From Catellatospora sp. TT07R-123 (lineage in GTDB: Bacteria; Actinomycetota; Actinomycetes; Mycobacteriales; Micromonosporaceae): 64,000 nt of DNA. The stretch is from assembly GCF_018327705.1 (NCBI RefSeq), contig NZ_BNEM01000001.1, positions 4,278,001 to 4,342,000 on the forward strand, written 5' to 3'. The notes beneath the pieces were generated by a model. It was not told the origin of the DNA, ran no database searches, and saw only the letters and a list, made by a program, of their open reading frames with translations. This document shows positions 36,753 through 45,760 of this stretch, one piece after another; the first letter of the stretch is position 1; the number at the start of each line of letters is the position of its first letter. Both the position numbers and the translations under genes were made by a program.

Positions 36753-37195
36753 TCCCGCTCCTCACCTACGCCTCAGTTCCTCGGACCTCCACCTCTGGAG
36801 GTGCGGGGCGGCGAAGCTGTTTCACTCACTCTAACGCCAGACCCCGACGCTGTCGGCCCACCGAAAACGGTCGCCCGGTCACCGTTGGGTAACCGTAACG
36901 TCGCTTACCGTCGGTCGAAATTCGGATATTCGCGGGCAAACTGCCCGCGAATCCTCGGTCAGGAAAGGCATCTGAGCCAACGATGCCCGCCCTCGGGCTG
37001 TTCCGCATCCACGGGCGCTACGCGCACAGCGAAATATCCGGATCGGGTGCCGGACCCCCCGGCGACCGTGCCGGGGGCAGACAGCACGAAGCGGTACAAC
37101 ACGAAAGGTCCTCGGAAACTTCCGTGCTGTACCGCTCAGTCAGTCCGGACGGTGCTGGAAACCCCCAGGTCGTCCCGGGTCCGCACCGGCGCGGG
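36753..37195. promoter_or_regulatory. 443-bp gap with clpC promoter and palindromes
   Basis: No gene is seen here. A perfect 11-bp inverted repeat, ATTCGCGGGCA-aac-TGCCCGCGAAT, lies at 36928-36952 in an AT-richer part and could be a regulator site upstream of clpC. A second, imperfect 18-bp inverted repeat pairs 37090-37107 with 37119-37136 (16 of 18 matches) and may end the lsr2 transcript. The known ClgR operator spacing is not matched. Confidence 0.5.
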
Positions 37196-37546
37196 TCAGC
37201 GCAGGCCCGCCGCGTAGTACGCCTCGATCACCTTGGCGGGGACGCGGCCCCGGTCGTTGACCTCCTTGCCCTGCCCCTTCGCCCACTCGCGCACGCGCTG
37301 GTTGAAGGCGCGCTGCTCGGCGGCGGTCGGCGCCTTCGCCTTGGCGGCGACGGCCGGGCCCCGGCGGCTCGACTCCTTGCGCGCGGCGGCCACGAACGGC
37401 GCCAGCGCCAGCGCCAGCTTGTCGTGGTTCCCCGGGCCCAGGTCGATCTCGTAGTTGTTGCCCTCGAACCCGAACTTCACGCTGCGGACGTCACCCTCAG
37501 AACCATCGAGGTCGTCTGCCAGCACCACAATCTCGCGCCTGGCCAT
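37196..37546 (-). CDS. lsr2: Lsr2 nucleoid-associated protein
   Basis: The 116-residue protein is an Lsr2-type xenogeneic silencer. The N-terminal dimerisation domain (MARREIVVLADDLDGSEGD, VKFGFEGNNYEIDL) is followed by an Ala/Lys-rich linker and a C-terminal DNA-binding domain with the AT-hook-like RGR in NDRGRVPAKVIEAYYAAG. It bridges AT-rich DNA and represses horizontally acquired genes. I chose the ATG at 37546, preceded by AAGGAAG, over a longer frame start. It is flanked by two gene-free stretches. Confidence 0.94.
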   Translation of the reverse strand: MARREIVVLADDLDGSEGDVRSVKFGFEGNNYEIDLGPGNHDKLALALAPFVAAARKESSRRGPAVAAKAKAPTAAEQRAFNQRVREWAKGQGKEVNDRGRVPAKVIEAYYAAGLR

Positions 37547-38311
37547 GCTCGGCTTCCTTTCTCGTCGCCCCTGGCCTCCCCGTCCCAGTCGAGGCGCCGA
37601 ATTCAACTATGGGGAACGCCGACAGGATAGCTTGGACAACGCGCGCGAATCAATTCTGCGGCACCATTGTCGCGCCACCGACGAAATGCGATCGGCACCA
37701 TCCCGGCGGTCGCGCGGGACAAAGCCGAAGGCCCGCGCCCCTGACATGGGGAAATGGAATGCCCTGTCAATTGGCCGCGCTCCCGACCGCCAAGCCCCAC
37801 CGCCGAGCCGAGCGCCCGCACAGCGCCCCGCGCACGCCCACATTCTGAACAGCGGGACACGGCCTAAACATCGCGCGGATGCTTCCGGCGACGTTTCCGC
37901 AAAAGCTCCGTGACAGCGGGTGAGCCGGTCGGCCACCGGGCCCGTGCGCCGCCGCCGCGCAGACCAGGCCGACCGCGAGGCTGCCACATAAGCAGCACCG
38001 GACGCCATTATCAGGCCTCCGGCAATGGGCGGCGCGGTGCCGAGACCGGCCGGTACCGAGGCGCGAACGCCGGGCGCGAGTCGGCACGAGCAGGGCACCG
38101 CCAGTGCGTACGCTCTGCGTGCCGGACGCGGTGGACGGCCGCCGACTCCCGGGCACGATTCGACGCACTCGATTGCATTACTGCGGGCAGTCGTCCAATC
38201 GCGGTGCGCAGTGATCCGCGCCCGCCTATCCGCCGCCGCCGCCCGGTCGGGCACATCGCCATCCGCGGCGCTACAGTGTTCGACCAAGATCGCTTGAATC
38301 GGGGGTACGAC
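37547..38311. other. 765-bp gene-poor region
   Basis: The longest non-coding stretch in the window lies between lsr2 and a divergent methyltransferase. Open frames occur on both strands, but none has the strong third-position GC bias, a good ribosome binding site or a recognisable domain. Composition is clearly more mixed than in the flanking genes. The right end contains the methyltransferase promoter and GGGGGT ribosome binding site, and the left end the lsr2 promoter. It could hold an unrecognised non-coding RNA or a decayed gene. Confidence 0.45.
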
Positions 38312-39049
38312 ATGGAACGACTCGAACAGCATCGCCTTTCCTTCGGGGCCGCCGCGCAGACCTATGCCCGCGCACGGCCCACTTATCCCCGCGCGGCGCT
38401 GGCATGGGCGCTGGGCGACACGCCGCGGCGCGTGGTCGACCTCGGGGCCGGCACCGGCCAGCTCACCCGGGTCGCGCTGGCCGCCGGGCACGAGGTGACG
38501 GCGGTCGAGCCCGATCCGGACATGCGGGCCGAGTTCACCCGCACGACCCCGGGCGCGGCGTGCCTGGCCGGGTCGGCCGAGGCGATCCCGCTGCCCGACG
38601 GCGGTGCCGACGCGGTGGTGGCCGGCACCGCCTTCCACTGGTTCGACCCGGCCACGGCGTACCCGGAGATCGCGCGGGTGCTGCGGCCCGGCGGCGTGCT
38701 GGCGCCCATGTGGAACGACCGCGATACCACGCTGGACTGGACGAGGCGCCTGGACGAGCTCATCAAGACGGCGCCCTTCCACCGCGCGGCCCTGGACTCG
38801 TTCGCCGTCAGCCCGCGGTTCAGCTTCGCCCAGCGGGCCGAGTTCCGGCACAGCGTGCGGCAGACCCCGCAGGGGCTGCTCAACCTGGTCAGCTCACGCT
38901 CGTGGTACCTGACCGCGGCGCCCGACGAGCAGCAGCGGCTGCTGGCCGAGGTGCGCGAGCTGTGCGCCACGCATCCCGAGCTCGCCGGGCGGGACGAGTT
39001 CGAGCTGCCGTACACGACGGTGGTCTACCGCATGCACCGGCTGCCCTAG
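38312..39049 (+). CDS. Class I SAM-dependent methyltransferase
   Basis: The 245-residue protein has the class I methyltransferase SAM-binding motif VVDLGAGTGQLT (about residues 45-56), the acidic loop AVEPDPDM and the later VVAGTAFHWFD, which is typical of a widespread small-molecule methyltransferase subgroup. The substrate is unknown. The ATG at 38312 follows GGGGGT; the frame open farther upstream is non-coding. It is convergent with coaX and ends 3 bp into it. Confidence 0.82.
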   Translation: MERLEQHRLSFGAAAQTYARARPTYPRAALAWALGDTPRRVVDLGAGTGQLTRVALAAGHEVTAVEPDPDMRAEFTRTTPGAACLAGSAEAIPLPDGGADAVVAGTAFHWFDPATAYPEIARVLRPGGVLAPMWNDRDTTLDWTRRLDELIKTAPFHRAALDSFAVSPRFSFAQRAEFRHSVRQTPQGLLNLVSSRSWYLTAAPDEQQRLLAEVRELCATHPELAGRDEFELPYTTVVYRMHRLP

Positions 39050-39804
39050 ACGTTGCGCTCGTAGACCATGCGCAGGCCGATGAGGGTGATCATCGGCTCG
39101 TGGTGGGTGATGGTGCGGCACTCGCCGATCACCACGGGCGCCAGCCCGCCGGTGCCGATCACCGCCGTCACCCCGCCCAGCTCCTCGATCATGCGGTTGA
39201 CCACGCCGTCGACCTGCCCGGCGAAGCCGAACACCACGCCCGACTGAAGGCACTCGACCGTGTTCTTGCCGATCACCCGCGCGGGCTTGACCAGCTCGAC
39301 CTTGCGCAGCTGCGCCGCGCGGGCCGCCAGCGCCTCGACCGAGATCTCGATCCCGGGTGCCAGCACCCCGCCGAGGAACTCGCCCCGGGCGCTGATCGCG
39401 TCGAAGTTGGTGGAGGTGCCGAAGTCGACCACGATCGCCGGGCCGCCGTACAGGGTGTGCGCGGCCAGGGTGTTGACGACGCGGTCGGCGCCGACCTCCT
39501 TCGGGTTGTCGATGGCCAGCTGCACGCCGGTCTTGACCCCGGGCTCGACGATCACCGCGGGCACGCCCGGGTAGTACCGGCCGAGCATGGTGCGCAGCGA
39601 GCGCAGCGCCGCCGGGACGGTCGAGCAGGCGGCCACGCCGCTGATCTCCACGTTGTCGCCGGCGAGCAGTCCGCGGAACATCAGGCCCAGCTCGTCGGCG
39701 GTGTTGCGGGCATCGGTCTTGACCCGCCACGAGTGGACGATCTTGTCGCCCTCGAACGTGGCCAGCACCGTGTTGGTGTTACCGATGTCGATGCAGAGCA
39801 GCAT
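39046..39804 (-). CDS. coaX: Type III pantothenate kinase
   Basis: The 252-residue enzyme phosphorylates pantothenate, the first step of coenzyme A synthesis. It shows the ASKHA-fold phosphate loop LLCIDIGNTNTVLA at the N-terminus, the VDFGTSTNFDAI motif with catalytic Asp, and the GTGGLAPVV nucleotide segment. Type III kinases resist feedback by CoA. It follows nadC with a 6-bp gap in a nadB-nadC-coaX operon that is common in actinobacteria. The pantothenate-synthesis genes lie 5 kb upstream. Confidence 0.94.
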   Translation of the reverse strand: MLLCIDIGNTNTVLATFEGDKIVHSWRVKTDARNTADELGLMFRGLLAGDNVEISGVAACSTVPAALRSLRTMLGRYYPGVPAVIVEPGVKTGVQLAIDNPKEVGADRVVNTLAAHTLYGGPAIVVDFGTSTNFDAISARGEFLGGVLAPGIEISVEALAARAAQLRKVELVKPARVIGKNTVECLQSGVVFGFAGQVDGVVNRMIEELGGVTAVIGTGGLAPVVIGECRTITHHEPMITLIGLRMVYERNV

Positions 39805-39810
39805 GTGCCG

Positions 39811-40692
39811 TCACTTCCGCGGTCGGAGGTCCAAGGCGATGTCCACGATAGGGGACGAGTGGGTCAGCGCCCCCACCGACAGATAGTCGACCCCGGTGGC
39901 GGCGTACTCGGCGGCGACCGCGAGGGTGAGGCCGCCGGTGGCCTCCAGTTCGGCCCGGTCGCCGACCGCCGCGACGACCTCGCGCAGCAGCTGCGGGGAC
40001 ATGTTGTCGCAGAGCAGGAACCCGGCCCCGGCGTCGACCGCCTCCCGCGCCTCGGCCAGCGTGGTGACCTCGACCTGCACCAGCACGTCCGGGAACGTCG
40101 CGCGGACCAGCTCGTACGCGGCGGTGATGGAGCCCGCGGCGAGCTTGTGGTTGTCCTTGATCATGGCCACGTCGTAGAGGCCCATGCGCTTGTTGGTGCC
40201 GCCCGCGGCGCGCACCGCGTACTTCTCCAGCGGGCGCAGCCCCGGGGTGGTCTTGCGGGTGTCCAGCACCAGCGCCTTCGTCCCGGCCAGCTGCTCGACC
40301 CAGCGGCGGGTGTGGGTGGCCACGCCCGACATGCGGCACAGCAGGTTCAGCGCGGTCCGCTCGGCCGACAGCAGCGTGCGGGTCGGGCCCGTGACGGTGG
40401 CGAGCACGTCGCCCCGGGCCACGGTGTCGCCGTCGGCGGCGTGCACGGTCACCTCGGCACCCGGCCCGGCCAGCTCGAAGACCAGCTCGGCCACGGCCAG
40501 CCCGGCGACCACGCCCGCCTCGCGCGCGATCAGCTCGGCGGTGTCGACCTGGTCGGCCGGGATCGTCGCCACGCTGGTGACGTCGAGCCCCTGCGGGCCG
40601 AGGTCCTCGCGCAGCGCGTTCTCGACGATCCGCCGCACCTCGTCGGGGTCCAGGCCCGCCTTGTCCAGGCGCTGCCGCGTCGACTCCTTCAC
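39811..40692 (-). CDS. nadC: Nicotinate-nucleotide diphosphorylase (quinolinate PRTase)
   Basis: The 293-residue enzyme converts quinolinate and PRPP to nicotinate mononucleotide in de novo NAD synthesis. Motifs include ALREDLGPQGLDVTS, LNLLCRMSGVATHTR, LDTRKTTPGLRPLEKYAVRAGG-type residues (KYAVRAAGGTNKRMGL), MIKDNHK and LSVGALTHS. The GTG at 40692 overlaps the nadB stop as GTGA and gives the normal length. The longer frame start lies within nadB and has no homology. Confidence 0.95.
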   Translation of the reverse strand: MKESTRQRLDKAGLDPDEVRRIVENALREDLGPQGLDVTSVATIPADQVDTAELIAREAGVVAGLAVAELVFELAGPGAEVTVHAADGDTVARGDVLATVTGPTRTLLSAERTALNLLCRMSGVATHTRRWVEQLAGTKALVLDTRKTTPGLRPLEKYAVRAAGGTNKRMGLYDVAMIKDNHKLAAGSITAAYELVRATFPDVLVQVEVTTLAEAREAVDAGAGFLLCDNMSPQLLREVVAAVGDRAELEATGGLTLAVAAEYAATGVDYLSVGALTHSSPIVDIALDLRPRK

Positions 40693-42395
40693 GCCATCTC
40701 CTCCCACTTCGCCGTGAGCCTGCCCGCGGCGTCCGGCTGCGGGAACAGGTGCCCGCGCCAGGCCGCGCTCGCCTCCGGATGATCCTCGCGCCAGTGGCAG
40801 CCGCGCGTCTCGGCGCGCAGCGAGGCCGCGGCGACCAGCGCCGAGGCCACCGTCAGCAGGTTCGCGAACTCCCACCCGGCGGTGCGGCCCGGCAGCGGCG
40901 GCACGCCGACCTCGGCCAGCACCCGGGCCGCCCCGGCCAGCGTCTCGGCGCTGCGCAGCACGCCCGCACCCCGGGTCATCGCCCGCTGGAGCCGGGCCCG
41001 GCGCTCGGCGGTCTCCGCCACGACCAGGTCGGCGGACCCGGTCACCGCGTCGGTCGCGGCCAGGCCGCCGATGACGGCGACCTTGTCGAGCCCTATCGGG
41101 CCCTGCGCGGGCAGCTCGCGGGCGATGTCCACCGCGATGCGGCGGGCGAAGACCAGGCCCTCCAGCAGCGAGTTCGAGGCCAGGCGGTTGGCGCCGTGCA
41201 CGCCGGTGCAGGCGACCTCGCCGCAGGCGTACAGGCCGGGGATGCTGGTGCGGCCGAACAGGTCGGTGCGGACGCCGCCGGAGGCGAAGTGCGCCGCCGG
41301 GGCGACCGGGATCAGGTCCCGCGACGGGTCCACCCCGGCCGCCAGGCAGTATGCCGTGATGGTCGGGAACCGGTGGGTGACGTCCTCGACGTGCCGGGCG
41401 TCGAGGTAGACGTGGTCGGTGCCGGAGGCCAGCAGTTGGCGGTGGATGCCCTTGGCCACCACGTCGCGCGGCGCCAGCTCGGCCAGCTCGTGCTGCCCGA
41501 CCATGAACCGCTTGCCGTCCCCGTCGACCAGGTACGCCCCCTCACCGCGCAGCGCCTCGCTGACCAGCGGCTGCTGCGCGGTCTTGTTGCCGGGCAGGAA
41601 CAATGCGGTGGGGTGGAACTGCACGAACTCCAGGTCGGTCACTGCCGCGCCCGCGCGCAGCGCCAGGGCCACGCCGTCGCCGGTGGACACGACCGGGTTC
41701 GTGGTCGAGGCGAAGACCTGGCCCATGCCGCCGGTGGCCAGCACCACCGCGCGGGCCATGACCGCGCCGACGCCGTCCTCGCTGCCCTCCCCGAGCACGT
41801 GCAGGGTCACTCCGCAGGCGCGGCCGTCGGCGTCGCGCAGCAGGTCCAGCACGAGCGCGTGCTCGACCAGCCGGATCCACGGGTCGCGGCGCACCGCCTC
41901 GTGCAGGGCGCGCTGCACCTCGGCACCGGTGGCGTCGCCGCCCGCGTGCACGATCCGGCGGGCGTGGTGGCCGCCCTCGCGGGTCAGCATCAGCGAGCCG
42001 TCGGGGTGGCGGTCGAACTCGGCGCCCATCTTGATCAGCTCGCGCACCCGGGCCGGGCCCTCGGTGACCAGCACGTCCACCGCGTCCACGGCGCACAGGC
42101 CGACCCCGGCGATCAGGGTGTCCTCGGCGTGGGCGGCCGGGGTGTCCAGCGGATCGAGCACGGCGGCGATGCCGCCCTGGGCCCACCGGGTGGACCCGTC
42201 GTCGATGTTGACTTTGGTGACCACCGTGACGTGCAGACCCGCCTCGCGCAGGTGCAGGGCGGCGGTCAGGCCGGCCACGCCGGACCCGATCACCACCACG
42301 TCGGTGGGCTCGGCCCACGACGCCGCCCGCGCGGGCAGCGCCCGGGGCAGCACCGGAAGTTCGACCGGAACGTTCAACGCCTCGCGCACACGCAC
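40689..42395 (-). CDS. nadB: L-aspartate oxidase
   Basis: The roughly 568-residue flavoenzyme oxidises L-aspartate to iminoaspartate for quinolinate synthesis. It has the FAD-binding VVVIGSGVAGLTAALHL, STRWAQGGIAAVL, HARRIVHAGGDATG, the VSEALRGEGAYLVDGDGKRF block and YACGEVACTGVHGANRLASNSLLEG. The start is uncertain: a GTG at 42395 (VRVREALNVPV) is my choice, and a TTG at 42401 or a frame to 42518 are alternatives. The partner gene nadA is not in the window. It is first of the nadB-nadC-coaX operon, downstream of a U-rich terminator. Confidence 0.92.
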   Translation of the reverse strand: MRVREALNVPVELPVLPRALPARAASWAEPTDVVVIGSGVAGLTAALHLREAGLHVTVVTKVNIDDGSTRWAQGGIAAVLDPLDTPAAHAEDTLIAGVGLCAVDAVDVLVTEGPARVRELIKMGAEFDRHPDGSLMLTREGGHHARRIVHAGGDATGAEVQRALHEAVRRDPWIRLVEHALVLDLLRDADGRACGVTLHVLGEGSEDGVGAVMARAVVLATGGMGQVFASTTNPVVSTGDGVALALRAGAAVTDLEFVQFHPTALFLPGNKTAQQPLVSEALRGEGAYLVDGDGKRFMVGQHELAELAPRDVVAKGIHRQLLASGTDHVYLDARHVEDVTHRFPTITAYCLAAGVDPSRDLIPVAPAAHFASGGVRTDLFGRTSIPGLYACGEVACTGVHGANRLASNSLLEGLVFARRIAVDIARELPAQGPIGLDKVAVIGGLAATDAVTGSADLVVAETAERRARLQRAMTRGAGVLRSAETLAGAARVLAEVGVPPLPGRTAGWEFANLLTVASALVAAASLRAETRGCHWREDHPEASAAWRGHLFPQPDAAGRLTAKWEEMA

Positions 42396-42477
42396 AGTCA
42401 ACCGCGCCGCAGCCGCCCATTCACCCCCAACGGCGCGTGACGCCTGACACTCGCCCCCGAAACGGCGCAAAAAGAAG

Positions 42478-42513
42478 ATCGCCGCCCCGGGCCGAACGGC
42501 CCGAGACGGCGAT
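42478..42513 (-). terminator. Intrinsic terminator after the septum-formation lipoprotein
   Basis: On the minus strand a hairpin with outer arms ATCGCCG/CGGCGAT (42478-42484 and 42507-42513) and inner arms CGGGCC/GGCCCG is followed by CTTCTTTTT. This is the clearest rho-independent terminator in the window. Confidence 0.88.
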
Positions 42514-42527
42514 CCCAACGATCATGA

Positions 42528-43424
42528 TCACGCGTAGTTGATCGGCAGACCGGAGTTGCCGGTGCCCTTCAGCGAGCGGGTGACCTTCTTCTTGTCCAGC
42601 CAGATGTGGCAGCGCACGCCGTGGTCGCCCGCGTCCCAGTCCGCCTCGGACGGCCAGTCCCAGGCGACGCCGGTGCGGTACTTCATGTTGCCGTCGGCCG
42701 GCACCTTGACGTACTTGGCGATCACCTTGCGGCACTCGCCCGCGATGGTGTCGTCGGCCTTCGGCAGGCGCGCGTAGGTCATGTTCGCCGGCGCGTTCCA
42801 GATGCCCGCGTACTCCGAGTTGTGCGCCTTCTTGCAGTCGATCGCGACCATGCTGCTGCCGTACTGGTAGCAGCCGTACTTCAGCGGCGAGTTCTTGGTG
42901 AGCTCGTCCTTGAGCGAGATGCTGCGCAGGCTCGGGTCGCCGTACGACCGGTCCAGGGCGGCGATCTGGCAGAGGTACCAGCGCGAGCCGCTGGTCCAGC
43001 TGACCGAGCCCGGCACCGAGACGCCCATCCACAGCATGCCGCCGCGCCAGTCGGCGCCGACGAACGCGGTGGCCTTCTTGTCGCAGTCGCTCCAGGCCGC
43101 CTTCAGCGCGGCCGAACCGGCCGCCGGGGCCTTCTCCGCGTTCGCTGCCTCGCCGGTGAACTCGCCGATGCCCACCGTCTCGTAGCTGTGTCCGCGGTCA
43201 CACTCCACCGGCTCGTACATGCTGCGCGAGAGCGAGTCGTGGAAGGCCTTCATGCACATGTCCGCCTTGGGCTCCCAGCCCTTCGGCTCGGCCATGGCGG
43301 GCCAGCCGTTCGTCAGGTTCCCGTCGATGTGCTTGGGCAGCTCCGGCGTACACGCCGAGGCGGCGAGCAGCGTCACCGCACCAAGCAGGATTCCGGCGAC
43401 AACCCGGCTCATCCCACGTCGCAT
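42528..43424 (-). CDS. Septum-formation-family lipoprotein (copy 1)
   Basis: The 298-residue protein has a lipobox (LLAASAC, Cys25). The external domain contains the Cys pairs of the septum-formation (PF13845-like) family: VECDRGHSYETVG, SDCDKKA, WYLCQIAALD, CYQYGSSMVAIDCKKAHNSEYAG and ECRKVI. Domain function is poorly known; the family is named for a mycobacterial septation-associated protein. It is paralogous to the next gene (43523-44416), sharing the C..HNSEYVG block and the terminal GVRCHIWLDKKK motif. It ends at a strong intrinsic terminator. Confidence 0.8.
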   Translation of the reverse strand: MRRGMSRVVAGILLGAVTLLAASACTPELPKHIDGNLTNGWPAMAEPKGWEPKADMCMKAFHDSLSRSMYEPVECDRGHSYETVGIGEFTGEAANAEKAPAAGSAALKAAWSDCDKKATAFVGADWRGGMLWMGVSVPGSVSWTSGSRWYLCQIAALDRSYGDPSLRSISLKDELTKNSPLKYGCYQYGSSMVAIDCKKAHNSEYAGIWNAPANMTYARLPKADDTIAGECRKVIAKYVKVPADGNMKYRTGVAWDWPSEADWDAGDHGVRCHIWLDKKKVTRSLKGTGNSGLPINYA

Positions 43425-43522
43425 GGGATGCCCTCCCCCGATCTAGGCCAACGTGAATCGCGAGCATAGTTCATGGGCGCCACTCGCCGCTCCCCACCTG
43501 GGGGCCGATCTATTCCATCTGG

Positions 43523-44416
43523 TCAGGTAGGGATGCCCTTGCCCTTGGTGTCCTTGGCCGAACCCGTCATCTTCTTCTGCTCCAGCCACAGGTAGCAGCG
43601 CACGCCCCGGTCGCCGCCGGTCCAGGTCGCGCGGCTGTACGGCCACGAGATGACCCCGTACCGGGTGGTCGCGCTCTGGGCGATGCCGACGTACGCGGCG
43701 ATCACCTTGCGGCAGTTGTCGTGGAAGTAGTCCCAGTCCTTGTCATTGGCCGGGTAGGCGCGGTTGCGGGCGGCGGCGAACGTGCCGACGTACTCGGCGT
43801 TGTGCGACTTGGCGCAGTCGACCTCGTCCATCTTGTCGACGTCGTCGGCGCCGCTCTCGCTGAAGCAGCCGAGCAGCAGCGGCGCGGCCAGGTCGCCGCG
43901 CAGGCTCCCCTTGCGCTGCACCCAGTCGGCGTTCTCGGTGACGGTGGTCAGCTCGTTCAGCTCGCACCGGTACCAGCGGGCACCGCCCTGCCAGGCCGCC
44001 GTCGAGGGCAGCGTGAGGTCGAGGGTGAGCCGGGCGTCGCGCCACTGGCGTCCCGCGTACGCCGTGGCCCGCTCGTCGCACTCGGCGAACGCGTCGGCCG
44101 TCGCGGCCGTGTTCGGCTCCGGCGGGGCGGCCAGCGCGGCGGCGGCGCCGGTCAGCGTGCCGACGTACACCGTCTCGCCGTAGTGGGTCTGGGCGCAGTC
44201 CACCGGCTCGTAGGCGGTGGCCCGGCCGGTCTGCTCGTATGTCTTGGGGTGGCAGACCTCGGCCCCGGGCGTGAACACCTGGGCCTGCGGCAGCGCCGAC
44301 CAGTCGTCGACGAGGTCGCCGTCCGCGCCGGCCATCGTCTGCGTACATCCGGCCAGCGCCGGGGCCAGCAGCGCGCACATGGCGGTGCCGGCCGCGATCC
44401 ACCGCCTCATCGACAT
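43523..44416 (-). CDS. Septum-formation-family lipoprotein (copy 2)
   Basis: The 297-residue protein has a lipobox (LAPALAGC, Cys23) and the same external domain as its downstream neighbour: VDCAQTHYGETVYVG, ECDERATAYAG, WYRCELNEL, VDCAKSHNAEYVG, CRKVIAAYVG and GVRCYLWLEQKKM. The tandem copies are separated by about 98 bp, consistent with a gene duplication followed by divergence. An ATG at 44416 follows GGGAGGGG; a second ATG at 44410 is possible. It lies downstream of panD on the same strand. Confidence 0.8.
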   Translation of the reverse strand: MSMRRWIAAGTAMCALLAPALAGCTQTMAGADGDLVDDWSALPQAQVFTPGAEVCHPKTYEQTGRATAYEPVDCAQTHYGETVYVGTLTGAAAALAAPPEPNTAATADAFAECDERATAYAGRQWRDARLTLDLTLPSTAAWQGGARWYRCELNELTTVTENADWVQRKGSLRGDLAAPLLLGCFSESGADDVDKMDEVDCAKSHNAEYVGTFAAARNRAYPANDKDWDYFHDNCRKVIAAYVGIAQSATTRYGVISWPYSRATWTGGDRGVRCYLWLEQKKMTGSAKDTKGKGIPT

Positions 44417-44485
44417 CGCCCCTCCCGAGCCCGGTCCGCCCGGAGCCTAACGGACCGGCGGGCGCCGCAAAACCGGCCGAGGGTG

Positions 44486-44914
44486 CTAGCGCACCACCGC
44501 GTACGGGCTCGGCACCGGGTCGCCGGCCATGCCCGCCACCGCCTCGGCGGGGTCCCCGCCCAGCGAGATGACCCGGTTGGCGGCGTCGACATGCACCACC
44601 TTCGGGGTGTACGCCCGCGAGACGGCTTCATCCATCTGGGCGTACGAGATCAGGATGACCAGGTCCCCCGGCTTGACCAGATGCGCCGCCGCGCCGTTGA
44701 TGCCGATGACGCCGGTGCCCCGCTCGCCGGGGATCACGTACGTCTCCAGCCGGGCGCCGTTGGTGACGTCCACGATCGCCACCTGCTCGCCCGGCAGCAG
44801 GTCCGCGGCGTCCATCAGGTCCTCGTCGATCGTCACCGACCCCACGTAGTGCAGGTCGGCCTGGGTCACCACGGCCCGGTGGATCTTCGACTTGAACATG
44901 GTGCGCAGGAACAT
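44486..44914 (-). CDS. panD: Aspartate 1-decarboxylase (pyruvoyl enzyme)
   Basis: The 142-residue proenzyme makes beta-alanine for pantothenate. It cleaves itself between Gly25 and Ser26 in [10 protein letters not shown] to create the pyruvoyl group. The N-terminus [24 protein letters not shown] and [10 protein letters not shown] are conserved. Its ATG follows the panC stop directly (TGAATG), so the two are co-translated. The last 15 residues extend a little past the usual end. Confidence 0.96.
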   Translation of the reverse strand: MFLRTMFKSKIHRAVVTQADLHYVGSVTIDEDLMDAADLLPGEQVAIVDVTNGARLETYVIPGERGTGVIGINGAAAHLVKPGDLVILISYAQMDEAVSRAYTPKVVHVDAANRVISLGGDPAEAVAGMAGDPVPSPYAVVR

Positions 44915-45760
44915 TCAGCTCTCCCGGGGGTGCGGCGCGTCGAGGTGCACCGGCATGTTGTCGATCAACCGGGTCGGGCCGACCCGGGCCGCGACCAGCA
45001 GCCGCGCCGGCCCGGCACCCGGGTCCTCGCTCAGGTCGGCGCCGCGCAGCGCCAGGTAGTCCACGTCCAGCCCGGCCAGCTCAGCCCGGGCCGCGGCCAG
45101 CACCTCGGGCGCCGAGCGCCGCGCGGCACCGGCGCGCAGCGCGCGCGACAGGGCCAGCGACGCCTCGTGCTGCTCGTCGCTGAGGTAGCGGTTGCGGCTG
45201 GACAGGGCCAGGCCGTCGGGCTCGCGGACCGTCGGCACGCCGACGATCTCCACGCCCAGCTCCAGGTCGCGGACCATCGCCCGGATCAGCGTCAGCTGCT
45301 GGTAGTCCTTCTCCCCGAAGAACGCCAGGTCGGCGCCGGTGAGCCGGAGCAGCTTGCAGACCACGGTCAGCACGCCCGCGAAGTGGCCGGGGCGCACCGC
45401 GCCCTCCAGCACGTCGCCCAGCGGGCCCGGATGCATGGTGACCTCGGGCTGGCCGTACGGGTACATGACCTCCGGCGTCGGCGCGAAGACCACGTCGACG
45501 CCCTCGCGCGCGCAGATCTCCAGGTCGGCGTCGAACGTGCGCGGGTAGCGGGAGAAGTCCTCGTTCGGCCCGAACTGGAGCGGGTTGACGAAGATCGTCG
45601 CGAGCAGGTGGTCGGCGCTCTTGCGGGCCTCGCGCAGCAGCGTGGCATGCCCCTCGTGCAGGGCGCCCATCGTCATCACCACGGCCACCGAGCCGGTCAG
45701 CCCGGCGCGGGCGGCGGCCAGCTCGGCGCGGCTGCCCGCGACCTCGATGCCCTCGTTCAC
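44915..45760 (-). CDS. panC: Pantothenate synthetase
   Basis: The 281-residue enzyme joins pantoate and beta-alanine using ATP. It shows [10 protein letters not shown] (HEGH at 35-38), [19 protein letters not shown], the HFAGVLTVV segment, [10 protein letters not shown] and [11 protein letters not shown], all PanC signatures of the nucleotidyltransferase family. The GTG at 45760 overlaps the upstream DUF2520 gene (GTGA). Length is normal. It forms a DUF2520-panC-panD operon. Confidence 0.96.
   Translation of the reverse strand: MNEGIEVAGSRAELAAARAGLTGSVAVVMTMGALHEGHATLLREARKSADHLLATIFVNPLQFGPNEDFSRYPRTFDADLEICAREGVDVVFAPTPEVMYPYGQPEVTMHPGPLGDVLEGAVRPGHFAGVLTVVCKLLRLTGADLAFFGEKDYQQLTLIRAMVRDLELGVEIVGVPTVREPDGLALSSRNRYLSDEQHEASLALSRALRAGAARRSAPEVLAAARAELAGLDVDYLALRGADLSEDPGAGPARLLVAARVGPTRLIDNMPVHLDAPHPRES

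Noticed and set aside
37609-38168. Small frames in the lsr2-methyltransferase gap
   Set aside because: They lack codon bias, ribosome binding sites and recognisable motifs, and overlap each other on both strands.
42396-42518. Extended N-terminus of nadB
   Set aside because: The upstream part covers a U-rich intrinsic terminator and has no similarity to aspartate oxidases.
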